A DNA stretch of 50,749 nt from an uncultured Clostridia bacterium. Its GTDB lineage: Bacteria > Bacillota > Clostridia > TANB77 > CAG-508. The translations under genes were made by a program, and so were the position numbers. The notes under the pieces are model-generated. The model was given only the letters and a program-made list of their open reading frames with translations, made no database searches and had not been told where the DNA came from. Positions 1 through 9,650 of the stretch are shown here, in pieces (the first letter of the stretch is position 1; each line of letters begins with the position of its first letter). The stretch is taken from the NCBI GenBank assembly GCA_947628715.1, contig CANRAW010000007.1, forward strand, positions 1 through 50,749, given 5' to 3'.

Positions 1-28
1 AATATAAAAAAATTTAAAAGAAAGGGAT

Positions 29-68
29 TAATCAATTAAATAGATTAATATTTCTATATAATTGATTA
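29..68. repeat. Inverted repeat in leader of surface-protein gene
   Basis: TAATCAATTA (29-38) is matched by its exact reverse complement TAATTGATTA (59-68), 14 bases before the ATG at 82. It could form an mRNA hairpin or be a protein-binding dyad. No strong ribosome binding site is visible between it and the start codon. Confidence 0.4.
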
Positions 69-81
69 TACGAGTAATAAT

Positions 82-3000
82 ATGAAGAAATATAGTAAAA
101 TATTTGCTTTTGCTTTTGCATTTTTAGTTTTCTTATTAGCATCTAACTCTGTATTCGCAAGAGAAATGACAAAAGATACATTAGGCGCTGAAGCATTAAA
201 ATTAAATCCAGGCAAAGAAATAAATTATGTATATGTTATTGGACATTATGCTTTTACACAAGCACATAGCTTAACACAAGAAGACATCATGTTAGCAGCT
301 CGTAGTATAGATGCTAAACCTGAAGATGGTTATACAAAAGATACAAACTTATACAAAAAAATGAATATACAAATGATAGAACCAGTTTATGATGATGATT
401 GGAAAGTGACAAGTTGGCAAAATAGCAATAATACCGTAGGTACAACAAAATTAGGCGAAAAATTTGATATTCGTTATATTGATTATAATTTTATATATGA
501 GGAAGTTAATACAGACGAACTATTAGAAAAATCAGTAGGCGAAATAGTAAGCAAAGATTATGGAGCAACATTTGCAAATAAAACGCTTACATATAACGTA
601 TATGATAAAAATGAGAAAAGCAGTAATGCAATACTACTTGGAACAATAAGAGATATTTTAAATACAGAAAATGTAAAAGAAGTAACAATTTCTTATGGTG
701 GAACAAAAGTTACTTTTAACAGTAGTGACATGACAAACGACGAAGCAGGAGCAACTACAAAAGTACAAGATTTACTTAAAAAAGTAAGTGGAAAAGAGAC
801 AGGAGAAATTTTACAAGGTGACCTTGTAGGAAAGAAATTAAGCCTAACCATAACATTAGATGGGGAAAAAGCTAAATCACAAAATAATAAAGAATCAGAA
901 GAGTATTCAATAGAATTTGCATATAATGAGAAAGCTACAATTGATGCACAAATTCCTGAAAAGGATATTAATGATTTAAAGGAAAATTTTAAATATACGC
1001 CAGAAACTACATATAGCATTACAAAAACAGCTGATGGACTTTATACAGTAGACGAAAAAAGCTATGTAACAAAGCAAGATGGTGTAAAAGGATTTGGAGA
1101 AAATCCAAAAGGATACTATTTTGCATATACATTAACATTAAATAATGAAGTAGATTTATCTAAAGCTACAGTAAAAATACCAAAATCAAGTAATCCTGAA
1201 GATGGATATAATGAAGGAACTTTTGATTCAGAAACGAGAAAATTAACAGTTTTAATGGAAGTTGAAGAAAACGAAGAAACAAAATATCGTGACATTATAA
1301 TAGAAGTTGAAGGAGTTTCAACAGTAGTTAGAATTGACTTTAGCAAACTAGAATTAAGAACAATTTCAAAATTTAACGTAGAAGATGCTAAAAATGAAGA
1401 AAAATTACAACAAGCATATGGTTGGAAAATGCCAGAAAATTACGGTGTAAATTATGCAGCAGATGGAGAAAAAGTAAAAGTAACTGGTTTACTTCCAATA
1501 TATAAAGGGGATAATACAAAAATTCCTTTTGACGAAGGACATAAAACTGGCTATTATATAGCTTTTGCAATTAAAACAAATACTAATAGTGGAGAAACAA
1601 CAACTGTTGATATAACAGATGGAAGCGAAAAAATGACATGGGGAAAGAGCAATTTTGACAATGATAACACTATATACATTTTAAAACATTTACATAAAGA
1701 CGCTGAGGAAAAAACATTTACTATAAAAGTTGATATGGACGGAGAAGGAACAGACACCTACGAACCATATACAATAACAGTAGACTGGAGTGAATTACAT
1801 TTACAACAAGAAAGTAGCATGACAGAAGTAAGTGCAATTACTGATACGAAAGATTTAACTGATGTTGATAAAGACCAAATTACAACTCAATGGGGATATA
1901 GCTTCGAAAATGCAGGAAAAGACCTTGCTATTAAAAAAGAAAGTGATACTTATACATTAACTGGAAAAGTTAAAGAGCAAACAGTAAAAGAGGAAGCAGG
2001 ATTTGACACAGAAAAAGGATATTATATTGTTCTTAAAATTAATGGACCAACTACTGATAACTTATCAAGCACACCTTATGTTGCAACAGATAAATGGACA
2101 GTTCAATTAAAAGATGCAAACGGAAGTTACAAGACAGCATATAAACCAAGTACAGAAGATTACGGAAAAGGATTTGTAACTGCATTAATTAAACTTAATA
2201 AGGATGCTGAAGACAAAAAGATTACTTATAAGATTGACTGGGACGGAGAAGGTAATGACTACTTACCTTATGAAGAAACAATAGATTATACTACTTTAGA
2301 ATATTTAGCTTCACATACTATTACACTAAATGGTGAAACAAAAGAAAAAATTACAGTATGGGATGAGGATGTAGTAACAACAAGAATGCTTCCAGATCCA
2401 ACAGTAAAAGAAGAAGAAAAAGATTATCGTAGTTTTGCTTATTGGGATAAAGGCGATGGAACAAAATATGAAAATGAAACAATAAGTGGAGATACTGGAG
2501 ATATAACATTAGTTCCACATTGGAATCTATATTCAGATAAATTCATTAGCGATGTTCTTAACGATTTGAATAAAACAGAAGATTCTAAATCAGAAGACTT
2601 CAGCAAAGAATTTGTTATTGGAGAATATAAGGAAAATACTGGAGAAGTTAAAATTACAGTAATAGACCCTACAACATTATTATCAAGGATGAACGATACA
2701 AGTATTCCGGGTACAATTGCTTATATATTATTAAAAGACGAAATAAAAGGCATTACATTATCAATTAATGGTGAAGAAAAAACATTTACAAAAGGTGATG
2801 CGTCTGATAAAGATACATTAAAAGCAACAATCATAGACGAAGCACAAAAATTCTATTCAGAGATTTTAAAGAAACAATTTGCAGACAAAGACGAAAAAAC
2901 AATAACTTTAAGTGATATTGCTCACAAGACAAATTATGATAGCTTTATATTGAAATTTGATCCAAGTCAAGTATCAAAAACAGTTACACTAACAAAAGCT

Positions 3001-4800
3001 CCAGCTCAAGAAGGAATTTCACGTGTAAGCGTTGTAGATGTTCCAACAAGTTACAAATTTATATTTGAATCACATGCTATAATAGTAAAAAGTGAAGCTG
3101 ACTTAAATAGCGCATTAAGTAGTCAAGCAACAAAAATATTTATTGGTGATAACTTTACAGTAAAAAATACTGTAAACATTACAAGAGGCGTAACAATTGA
3201 AGGAAATAGCAAATATACAATAACAGCAGAAAGTGAAGATAAATCAATATTTGATGTAACATCTAGCGGTGTAACAATAAATAATATTAAATTAACAGGA
3301 GCAAAGACACCTATAACTGTTACAAGTGGAGAACTAACATCAAAAGGATTAACTGTTGAAGGTGCGAGTACAGAATCAGCTTTTGAAGTTAAAAATGGTG
3401 CAAAATTAACTGTATCAGAATTAACTTATGACGGAGAACATTACAATAAACCTGCTGTAAAAGCTGAAAAAGAAAATACAACAGTTAAATTTACAGACAG
3501 TGCATCAAAAGATGCAGTAAAACTTGAAACATTAGAAAAAATTATACATTATGAAGAGCAAGAAGAAGAAAAAAGCATCATGGGTGACAAAAAAGAAACT
3601 GTTGCTGATAATAAATACAATAATTATTATAATAAAGAAGAAAATTCAAAAGTATATGAAATTATTTTCCATAACCATGAAGGAAGAAGAATTGCGGAAT
3701 TTGTTAGATATTACTACTATAACGAAGACATTAAAGAGCCAAGCAATGAAGATAGGTTTGTAGCACTAGGTGGAGGATTTAAGTATGATGGATATGATTA
3801 TACTAAGATAGGTTATACAGAAAGTGGATACAAAACTGTATTCTTTGATAACACAGAAGATGGGGTTATTAAGGATTTAGGAAAGGCAACATCAAATAAA
3901 TATTATTTTGTAGCATTTAAAGCAACATTAGATTCTAACGTAAAACACGTTACAGATGCAGATGGCTTGTATAATGCTCTAACAGATTCTACTACTAATG
4001 AGATATATATAGAAAATGATATTGATTTTAGTGATAAAGGTCCTATTACAATTAATAAAGAACTTTCAATAATTGGACCACCTAAGACTATAAAACTACA
4101 AGTTGCTGATGGAATCAAAATAACAGCAGATGATGTATTTATACATAGAATAAATCTCGAAGTAACTGCAAAAGAAGGAGATAAGGCATTAATAGATGTT
4201 ACTACTTCCAATAATACTGAAAAAACGTTTAAGTTTATATTATGGCAATCAACATTAAAAAATGTTGGCGTTCCAGTAGAAAGTGCGATTAAACTTGATG
4301 GTACAGATAAAGTTGCTACTGATATTAGATGGAACACATTTAGAAAAGATAACATTACAAATACCTATATTGATATTCAGGATGCTTTAGCAGGAGTATC
4401 AGAAATTTGCAGTAATACATTTGAAAAGATAACTTCAAATGATAAAAAGATAAGTGATATAACTATAATTAGTTTCGACAAAAGTGCAAAAATGACTGAC
4501 ACTGACGAACCTATTAGAATGGAGTATAATACGTTTAATAATGATTATGCAGTTAAAATACTAAAAGATGCTAGTGGCAAAGAGGCTGATATATTATTAT
4601 CAACATCAAGGAATATTACAATTGCTGTTGAGTGTACTACATCAGAAGACTTTAGTGGAATTAAATTTCATACTAAAGACTATAAAAATATTACTAGAAA
4701 ATATATAGTTTCTGGTGAGGAAAAAGATAAACCAGAAGGTGTTAAAGAGTTTAGCATAGTGGTAGGAGCGGAAATTATTACAGAAAACCCTGAAAGTTAA
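82..4800 (+). CDS. Giant secreted surface protein with Ig-like repeats, InlB-type repeat and beta-helix segments
   Basis: This is a 1572-residue exported protein. A signal peptide with the hydrophobic run FAFAFAFLVFLLAS probably ends after residue 26 (SVFA). Residues about 330-745 hold related modules with recurring GYYIAF/GYYIVLKI and DWSELHLQ/DYTTLEYL motifs. Around residues 750-815 a segment with YWDKGDG and LVPHWNLYSD resembles the Listeria-Bacteroides (InlB B) repeat. About 1000-1140 and 1285-1540 are Val/Ile/Thr-rich stretches typical of right-handed parallel beta-helices. No LPXTG sorting motif or transmembrane anchor is seen at the C terminus (ends EIITENPES), so the protein may be released or held non-covalently. 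It is acidic and Lys/Thr-rich. A role in adhesion or glycan contact is inference. A strong hairpin terminator follows directly. Confidence 0.8.
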   Translation: MKKYSKIFAFAFAFLVFLLASNSVFAREMTKDTLGAEALKLNPGKEINYVYVIGHYAFTQAHSLTQEDIMLAARSIDAKPEDGYTKDTNLYKKMNIQMIEPVYDDDWKVTSWQNSNNTVGTTKLGEKFDIRYIDYNFIYEEVNTDELLEKSVGEIVSKDYGATFANKTLTYNVYDKNEKSSNAILLGTIRDILNTENVKEVTISYGGTKVTFNSSDMTNDEAGATTKVQDLLKKVSGKETGEILQGDLVGKKLSLTITLDGEKAKSQNNKESEEYSIEFAYNEKATIDAQIPEKDINDLKENFKYTPETTYSITKTADGLYTVDEKSYVTKQDGVKGFGENPKGYYFAYTLTLNNEVDLSKATVKIPKSSNPEDGYNEGTFDSETRKLTVLMEVEENEETKYRDIIIEVEGVSTVVRIDFSKLELRTISKFNVEDAKNEEKLQQAYGWKMPENYGVNYAADGEKVKVTGLLPIYKGDNTKIPFDEGHKTGYYIAFAIKTNTNSGETTTVDITDGSEKMTWGKSNFDNDNTIYILKHLHKDAEEKTFTIKVDMDGEGTDTYEPYTITVDWSELHLQQESSMTEVSAITDTKDLTDVDKDQITTQWGYSFENAGKDLAIKKESDTYTLTGKVKEQTVKEEAGFDTEKGYYIVLKINGPTTDNLSSTPYVATDKWTVQLKDANGSYKTAYKPSTEDYGKGFVTALIKLNKDAEDKKITYKIDWDGEGNDYLPYEETIDYTTLEYLASHTITLNGETKEKITVWDEDVVTTRMLPDPTVKEEEKDYRSFAYWDKGDGTKYENETISGDTGDITLVPHWNLYSDKFISDVLNDLNKTEDSKSEDFSKEFVIGEYKENTGEVKITVIDPTTLLSRMNDTSIPGTIAYILLKDEIKGITLSINGEEKTFTKGDASDKDTLKATIIDEAQKFYSEILKKQFADKDEKTITLSDIAHKTNYDSFILKFDPSQVSKTVTLTKAPAQEGISRVSVVDVPTSYKFIFESHAIIVKSEADLNSALSSQATKIFIGDNFTVKNTVNITRGVTIEGNSKYTITAESEDKSIFDVTSSGVTINNIKLTGAKTPITVTSGELTSKGLTVEGASTESAFEVKNGAKLTVSELTYDGEHYNKPAVKAEKENTTVKFTDSASKDAVKLETLEKIIHYEEQEEEKSIMGDKKETVADNKYNNYYNKEENSKVYEIIFHNHEGRRIAEFVRYYYYNEDIKEPSNEDRFVALGGGFKYDGYDYTKIGYTESGYKTVFFDNTEDGVIKDLGKATSNKYYFVAFKATLDSNVKHVTDADGLYNALTDSTTNEIYIENDIDFSDKGPITINKELSIIGPPKTIKLQVADGIKITADDVFIHRINLEVTAKEGDKALIDVTTSNNTEKTFKFILWQSTLKNVGVPVESAIKLDGTDKVATDIRWNTFRKDNITNTYIDIQDALAGVSEICSNTFEKITSNDKKISDITIISFDKSAKMTDTDEPIRMEYNTFNNDYAVKILKDASGKEADILLSTSRNITIAVECTTSEDFSGIKFHTKDYKNITRKYIVSGEEKDKPEGVKEFSIVVGAEIITENPES

Positions 4801-4804
4801 AACT

Positions 4805-4837
4805 AAGGTGTGATGCTAAGCATCACACCTTAAATTT
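4805..4837 (+). terminator. Rho-independent-like terminator after surface protein
   Basis: A perfect 12-bp stem, AAGGTGTGATGC / GCATCACACCTT with a TAA loop, starts 4 bases after the stop codon. The following T-run is interrupted (TAAATTTATT). Confidence 0.75.
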
Positions 4838-4860
4838 ATTGTATACGGAAAAATCATATC

Positions 4861-4888
4861 TTGACAAATATATTTTTCATTATATAAT
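4861..4888 (+). promoter_or_regulatory. Sigma-A-type promoter for the 4921 gene
   Basis: TTGACA at 4861-4866 and TATAAT at 4883-4888 are both exact consensus, spaced by 16 bp. They lie about 30 bases upstream of the GTG start, with GGAGG between. Confidence 0.8.
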
Positions 4889-4920
4889 ATAAAAAGATAT
4901 ATTGGAGGATTAAAAAAAGA

Positions 4921-5952
4921 GTGAATAAGCAAGAATTTGAAAAACAGGACAAAGAAAATAAAGAAAAATTTTTTGGTAACATAGGAATTTCTATTGAAGA
5001 TGCAAATAAATTAATTATGCTAATGACAAAAAATGCAAATAGACTTGGACAGACAAACGTTAATATTCCAAATTTTTGCATTACTTTAAATAATAAATTA
5101 GTAGAATTGTCACATGTGTTTGAAAGCGCGGGAGTATCAATGTTCACAAGAGAATTTGAAGAACAAGGCTTTTATGGAACTTCATTTTTAGGTGATGCAA
5201 TAATAAAAGATTTTCTAGAAAGGGCAAAAGAAGCTGGTGATAGATTAGCAGATTATAGCAAAATAAAAAAGGATATTGCAAGTAGAAAGAATAAAGAAAT
5301 CATTGCTTATAAAAATAAGGGACCAATAGAAAAATTCTTTTTAAAATTAAAAACTCTATTTACTAATAAAGGACCTATTGATTTATCATTAACAGAAGAA
5401 GAAAAAATGGCATTGGATAGCTCATTATATAAATATCAAGAATTAAATGACGAAACATGGAATTATAGATTAGATAAAGATTTAGTTGGAACTTTAGTAA
5501 GATATATAGCAGGACCTGAAAAAATAGGTAACTATAATATTCCTCATAGATATACTCCTTTTAGTGTTCCGGGATTAGTTAAGACATGTGTTGTACCTGA
5601 GTTAGAAGAATTAGGATTAGAAGGCTTACTTCCAGAATTACAAGAAAAATTAATTAAGGAATATGAAAAAGATTTACCTGTAGAAGATTTTAAACGTAAA
5701 GCAGTTGAAAGAGATTTCTTAGTTCCAGATTTTGAAAAAGAAAAAGGTGAGGTAGATCCTGAATTAATGGAACAACTACGCCAAAAAGAAGGCTGGGATT
5801 ATAGAAGAAAAGAATTCGTACTTAGAGAAGAAAGAAAAAAAGGCGGATTGGAAGAAAGTGAAGATTTAGCTACAAGTACGCCTGAAGGAAATGATGCAAA
5901 TACAAGCACACATGTTGATTTTAATAAAAGAGACGAAGATGGCGAAAGATAA
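4921..5952 (+). CDS. Hypothetical cytosolic protein, 343 residues
   Basis: I do not recognise this family. The GTG start at 4921 is supported by the GGAGG at about 4904 and by the consensus promoter before it. The protein has no signal peptide or membrane segment. It is highly charged and mainly helical in composition. A repeated short motif, NKGPI, occurs twice around residues 130-155 (NKGPIEKFF and NKGPIDLSL). The last ~30 residues are low-complexity and Ser/Thr/Asp-rich (EDLATSTPEGNDANTSTHV). It is a single-gene unit between two terminators, so the neighbourhood gives no functional clue. Confidence 0.75.
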   Translation: MNKQEFEKQDKENKEKFFGNIGISIEDANKLIMLMTKNANRLGQTNVNIPNFCITLNNKLVELSHVFESAGVSMFTREFEEQGFYGTSFLGDAIIKDFLERAKEAGDRLADYSKIKKDIASRKNKEIIAYKNKGPIEKFFLKLKTLFTNKGPIDLSLTEEEKMALDSSLYKYQELNDETWNYRLDKDLVGTLVRYIAGPEKIGNYNIPHRYTPFSVPGLVKTCVVPELEELGLEGLLPELQEKLIKEYEKDLPVEDFKRKAVERDFLVPDFEKEKGEVDPELMEQLRQKEGWDYRRKEFVLREERKKGGLEESEDLATSTPEGNDANTSTHVDFNKRDEDGER

Positions 5953-5986
5953 TTCAAATGTAGGAAGGGTTATTATTTCGGGCAAG

Positions 5987-6016
5987 ATAAATGACGCTTA
6001 TGCGTCTTTTATTTTT
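5987..6016 (+). terminator. Terminator after the 4921 gene
   Basis: Arms ATAAA-T-GACGC and GCGTC-T-TTTAT close around a TTAT loop and are followed by TTTTT. There is one internal T.T mismatch. Confidence 0.65.
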
Positions 6017-6062
6017 GCAAAAAAGCACAAAACAAATTTTTGCAAATTTTTTAAAAAATCTA

Positions 6063-6091
6063 TTGACAAATAAAATAACTTGATATAAAAT
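6063..6091 (+). promoter_or_regulatory. Probable recN promoter
   Basis: TTGACA at 6063-6068. The -10 is TATAAA at 6084 (15-bp spacing) or TAAAAT at 6086 (17-bp spacing). A ribosome site (ACGGAGG) sits just before the ATG at 6124. Confidence 0.6.
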
Positions 6092-6123
6092 ACAAACATG
6101 AATTCGGAAAACGGAGGTTTGAA

Positions 6124-7753
6124 ATGATTAGTACATTACATATAAAAAATGTTGGAATTATTGATGATATAGTAGTCAATCTAAATGATGGACTTAATAT
6201 ATTAACTGGCGAAACAGGAGCAGGAAAAACTCTTATAATTGATTCATTACAGATAATCTCAGGGGGGAGATTTTCGAAAGAAATGATAAGGAAAGGACAA
6301 GATTTTTCTTATGTAGAGGCTTCTATATATTTAAAAGAAAATGCAGAGGATGCAGAAAATAATATAGTTGTATCAAGAGAAATTTATTCTAATGGAAGAA
6401 ATACTTGTAAGATAAATGGTAGGCTTGTTTCTGTAAGTGAACTAAAAAATTTTATGAGAGATATTATTGATATACATGGGCAAAATGAAAACCAATCTTT
6501 ATTAGACGTAAATACACATATAAGCTATTTAGATTCTTTTGCTGGAAACGATATAATAGGATTAAAAGAAAAATATAGCAAGTTATTTACAAGATACAAT
6601 GAACTTAAAAGAGAAATAAATATTAACTTTGGAGACGATAAAGAAAAACAAAGAGAATTAGATTTACTTAAATATCAAAAAAATGAAATAGAAGATGCAA
6701 AATTAAAAGAAGGAGAAGAGGAAGAACTTGATGTATTAAGAAATAAAATATTAAATTCTGAGAAAATTGCAAATAACTTAAATGAAGTAGAAATGCAAAT
6801 AAATAATGGAGCAATTGATGCAATTAGTTTAGCTGTTAGAGCATTAGAAAAAATAGAAGGAATAGATATTAAGTATCAAAATTCTTTAAATAGTTTGAAA
6901 AGCATATATTATGATATTCAAGAATTATCAAGAGATATTGAAGAATATAACAAGGATACAAATTTTGACGAAGACGAAAGAAATAGAGTTGAGGAAAGGC
7001 TCGATGTAATATATACACTAAAAAGAAAATATGGAAATAGTATTGAGGAAATTCTTAAATATGATGTAGAAGTTAATGAAAGAATAGAAATGATAGAAAA
7101 TTCAGAGGAGTATGTAAACAAGCTAAAACAAGAATTAAAAGTTATAACAGAGGAGATGAGGAAAAATGCTAAAAAAATGAGTGAAATAAGAAGTAAATAT
7201 GCAAAAGAACTTGAAAGCAGAATAAATCGGAGAACTAAAAGATTTAGAAATGAAAAATGCAAGATTTTCTATAGAGTTAGATTATAACGAAGATAGAGGT
7301 TTCGGGGGAAACGGTCTAGACAAGGTAGAATTTATGATTAGTACAAATATAGGAGAAGACGAAAAACCACTTGCAAAGATTGCATCTGGAGGCGAAATGT
7401 CTAGGATAATGCTTGCCATAAAAAATGTACTTGCAGATATAGATAAGGTTTCAACAATGGTATTTGACGAAATAGATACAGGTATTAGTGGAGGCGTTGC
7501 AAATAGTGTTAGTGAAAAATTAAAAGCAATATCTAAGAATCACCAAATATTGTGTGTTACACATTTAGCTAATATTGCTGCTAAGGGGGACTATAACTAT
7601 TACATAAGTAAAACAGTAGAAGAAAACAGAACTAAAACAAGTATAAAGAAATTAAATGAAGAAGAAACAATTAAAGAAATCGCAAGAATTGCAAGTGGAG
7701 ACATAAACGATATAACAATAGAACATGCAAAAAATTTGAGAAAAATAGCATAA
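6124..7753 (+). CDS. recN: DNA repair ATPase RecN, with one +1 frameshift at CGG
   Basis: RecN is an SMC-like ATPase acting in double-strand-break repair. The joined product is 542 residues, close to the usual 550-570. The N-terminal part has the Walker A GETGAGKT (around residue 32) and HGQNENQSLLD. The middle is coiled coil. The C-terminal part has the ABC signature IASGGEMSR and Walker B VFDEIDTGISGG. The frame breaks at codon 369, CGG at 7228-7230. Skipping the C gives INGELKDLEMKNARF, the expected RecN core, and continues to 7753. Without the shift translation ends at 7287 and the second half of the ATPase site is lost. ATG 6124 follows a good GGAGG. A terminator follows at 7764. Confidence 0.93.
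7228..7231 (+). other. CGGA +1 shift site 1 (recN codon 369)
   Basis: Reads AAT-CGG-A in the upstream frame. Skipping C gives AAT-GGA-GAA (N-G-E) and restores RecN. Confidence 0.85.
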
Positions 7754-7763
7754 GATATAGGCT

Positions 7764-7796
7764 AAGAGAAAGTAAGATTCTCTTGGTCTTTTTTAA
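7764..7796 (+). terminator. Terminator after recN
   Basis: AAGAGAA (7764-7770) pairs with TTCTCTT (7778-7784) and is followed by GGTCTTTTTT. Confidence 0.75.
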
Positions 7797-7804
7797 TTAA
7801 ACTA

Positions 7805-7833
7805 TTGCAAAATAATTATAGTTATGATATAAA
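7805..7833 (+). promoter_or_regulatory. Promoter of rlmN-prpC-prkC
   Basis: TTGCAA at 7805-7810 and TATAAA at 7828-7833, spaced by 17 bp. Confidence 0.65.
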
Positions 7834-7870
7834 ATATAACTAGAGGAAGTGTAATTTAGAAAAAATATTT

Positions 7871-8903
7871 ATGAAAAACATAAAAGACTATAATATCGAA
7901 GAATTAAAAGAAGAATTAAAAAAATTACGGAGAAAAACCATATAGAGCAGAACAAATATTTAAGTGGCTTTATAATGTAAATGTAACAAGTTTTGATGAA
8001 ATGACTGACTTGTCACTTGAATTAAGAGAAAAACTAAAAAAAGAATTCGATTTATGTAATTATAAAATATTAGAAAAACAGGTATCTAGTGATGGTACAG
8101 TAAAATATTTATTTGACATATTAGATGGTAATGCTATTGAAACAGTTGTAATGGAGTACAAGCATGGTAGAACAATATGCGTTTCGTCGCAAGTAGGATG
8201 TAAAATGGGATGCAAGTTTTGTGCATCTACTGGAATAAATTTCGAAAGAAATTTAAGCGCTGGAGAAATAGTAGAAGAACTTCTCGCTGTGCAAAAAGAT
8301 TTGAATATAAAAATCTCAAACGTAGTATTTATGGGAATAGGCGAACCTTTAGACAATTTCGATAATGTAATGAAGGCAATAGAAATAATAAATTATCCTA
8401 AGGGAATTGGAATTGGTGCAAGGCATATAAGTATTTCAACTTGTGGAATTGTTCCAAAAATATACGAAATTGCGGATAGAGATTTGCAATGTACTTTGTC
8501 AATTTCATTGCATCAGGCAACTGACGAAGGAAGAAGTGCATTAATGCCTATAAATAATGTGTATAATATAGAAGAACTAATGAAGGCTTGTAGATATTAT
8601 ATAGAAAAAACAAATAAAAGAATTTCATTTGAATATGCTCTCGCAAAAGATAATAACGATAATGAAGAATCAGCTAAGGAACTTGTAAAATTGTTAAAAG
8701 GGATGTTATGTCATGTAAATCTTATTCCTATTAATAAAATAAAAAATGGTATGTATGATAAAAGTTCAAATGAAAATATAATAAAATTCAGAGATTATTT
8801 GAACAGTAAAGGAATAGTTGCAACGATTAGGAGAGAATTAGGAGCAGATATAGATGCTGCATGTGGGCAACTAAGGAGAAAACGAGGTGAAGAGATAAAA
8901 TAA
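7871..8903 (+). CDS. rlmN: 23S rRNA (A2503-C2) / tRNA (A37) methyltransferase RlmN, with one +1 frameshift
   Basis: This is a radical-SAM enzyme that methylates A2503 of 23S rRNA and A37 of some tRNAs. The joined protein is 343 residues, the normal length. The radical-SAM cluster motif C-X3-C-X2-C is seen as CKMGCKFC, and the C-terminal catalytic cysteine lies in AACGQLR. The frame breaks at codon 20, CGG at 7928-7930. Skipping C gives LKKLGEKPYRAEQIFKWLY, the standard RlmN N terminus. If CGG were read normally a TAG follows five codons later. ATG 7871 is the only plausible start in this frame, but the nearest purine-rich site (AGAGGAAG, about 7842-7849) is about 21 bases upstream, which is unusually far. 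The gene overlaps prpC by one base (TAATG). Confidence 0.93.
7928..7931 (+). other. CGGA +1 shift site 2 (rlmN codon 20)
   Basis: TTA-CGG-A; skipping C gives L-G-E-K-P. The 0-frame stops at ATA-TAG. Confidence 0.85.
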
Positions 8904-9632
8904 TGGAAATACGCGCGAAAACAGACCAAGGTAAAGTAAGAGAACAAAATGAAGATTATTATTATGTTTCTGACGATAATGAAAACTTGCAAGTATGTAT
9001 GTTAGCAGATGGCATGGGACGGATACGAAGGCGGAGAAGTAGCAAGTAGACTGGCGATAGACGCTGCAAGAAGACATATTGAAACACATTTTGAACAAAT
9101 TGAGCATGATAAAGAAAGCATACAAGAGTTGATAAGAGAAGCAATAGAGTATGCAAATACTGTGGTTTATGATATTGCAAAAGATTCTGAAGAACTTAAA
9201 AGTATGGGTACTACTTTGGAGGTATGTTTAATATATAATAATAGAGCATATATTGGACATATTGGAGATAGCAGAATATATCGCATTAGAAGACAATTTA
9301 TAAGAAAACTTACAACAGACCATAGTTACGTAGAAACTTTAGTAAGGGATGGAACGATTACAAAAGAAGAAGCAAAACACCATCCGAAAAAAAATATGCT
9401 TATGAAGGCATTAGGTTGTTCAGAAATAATTGAACCAGATATAATGGTTAAGAACTTCGAAGTAGGAGATATAATAGTTATGACATCTGACGGATTGACT
9501 AATATGGTAGAAGAATCAAAGATATATGATGTTGTTACAAATAACTTTGATAACAGCGATAAAATATTAGTAGATATGGCAAATGATGCAGGGGGCTTTG
9601 ATAATATCACTGTAGTTATTATAAAGAATTAG
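8903..9632 (+). CDS. prpC: PP2C-type Ser/Thr protein phosphatase (PrpC/Stp), with one +1 frameshift
   Basis: This metal-dependent phosphatase removes phosphate from targets of the PASTA kinase encoded next. The joined length is 242 residues, as expected. Motifs in order are TDQGKVREQNED, LADGMGG (metal-binding Asp), SMGTT, HIGDSRIY, TSDGLTNMV and DNITVVII. The frame breaks at codon 40, CGG at 9020-9022, in the middle of the DGMGG motif. Skipping C gives MLADGMGGYEGGEVAS. The 0-frame would stop nine codons after the CGG. ATG 8903 overlaps the rlmN stop, so translational coupling is likely. The gene belongs to the rlmN-prpC-prkC operon common in Firmicutes. Confidence 0.93.
9020..9023 (+). other. 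CGGA +1 shift site 3 (prpC codon 40)
   Basis: GGA-CGG-A; skipping C restores the second Gly of the PP2C D-G-M-G-G motif. Confidence 0.87.
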
Positions 9633-9650
9633 AGGAGTGGTGATAAGTTT

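Noticed and set aside
3551-3763. 70-codon ORF inside the surface-protein gene
   Set aside because: It is a Lys-rich shadow in another frame of a long, well-formed gene and has no ribosome site of its own.
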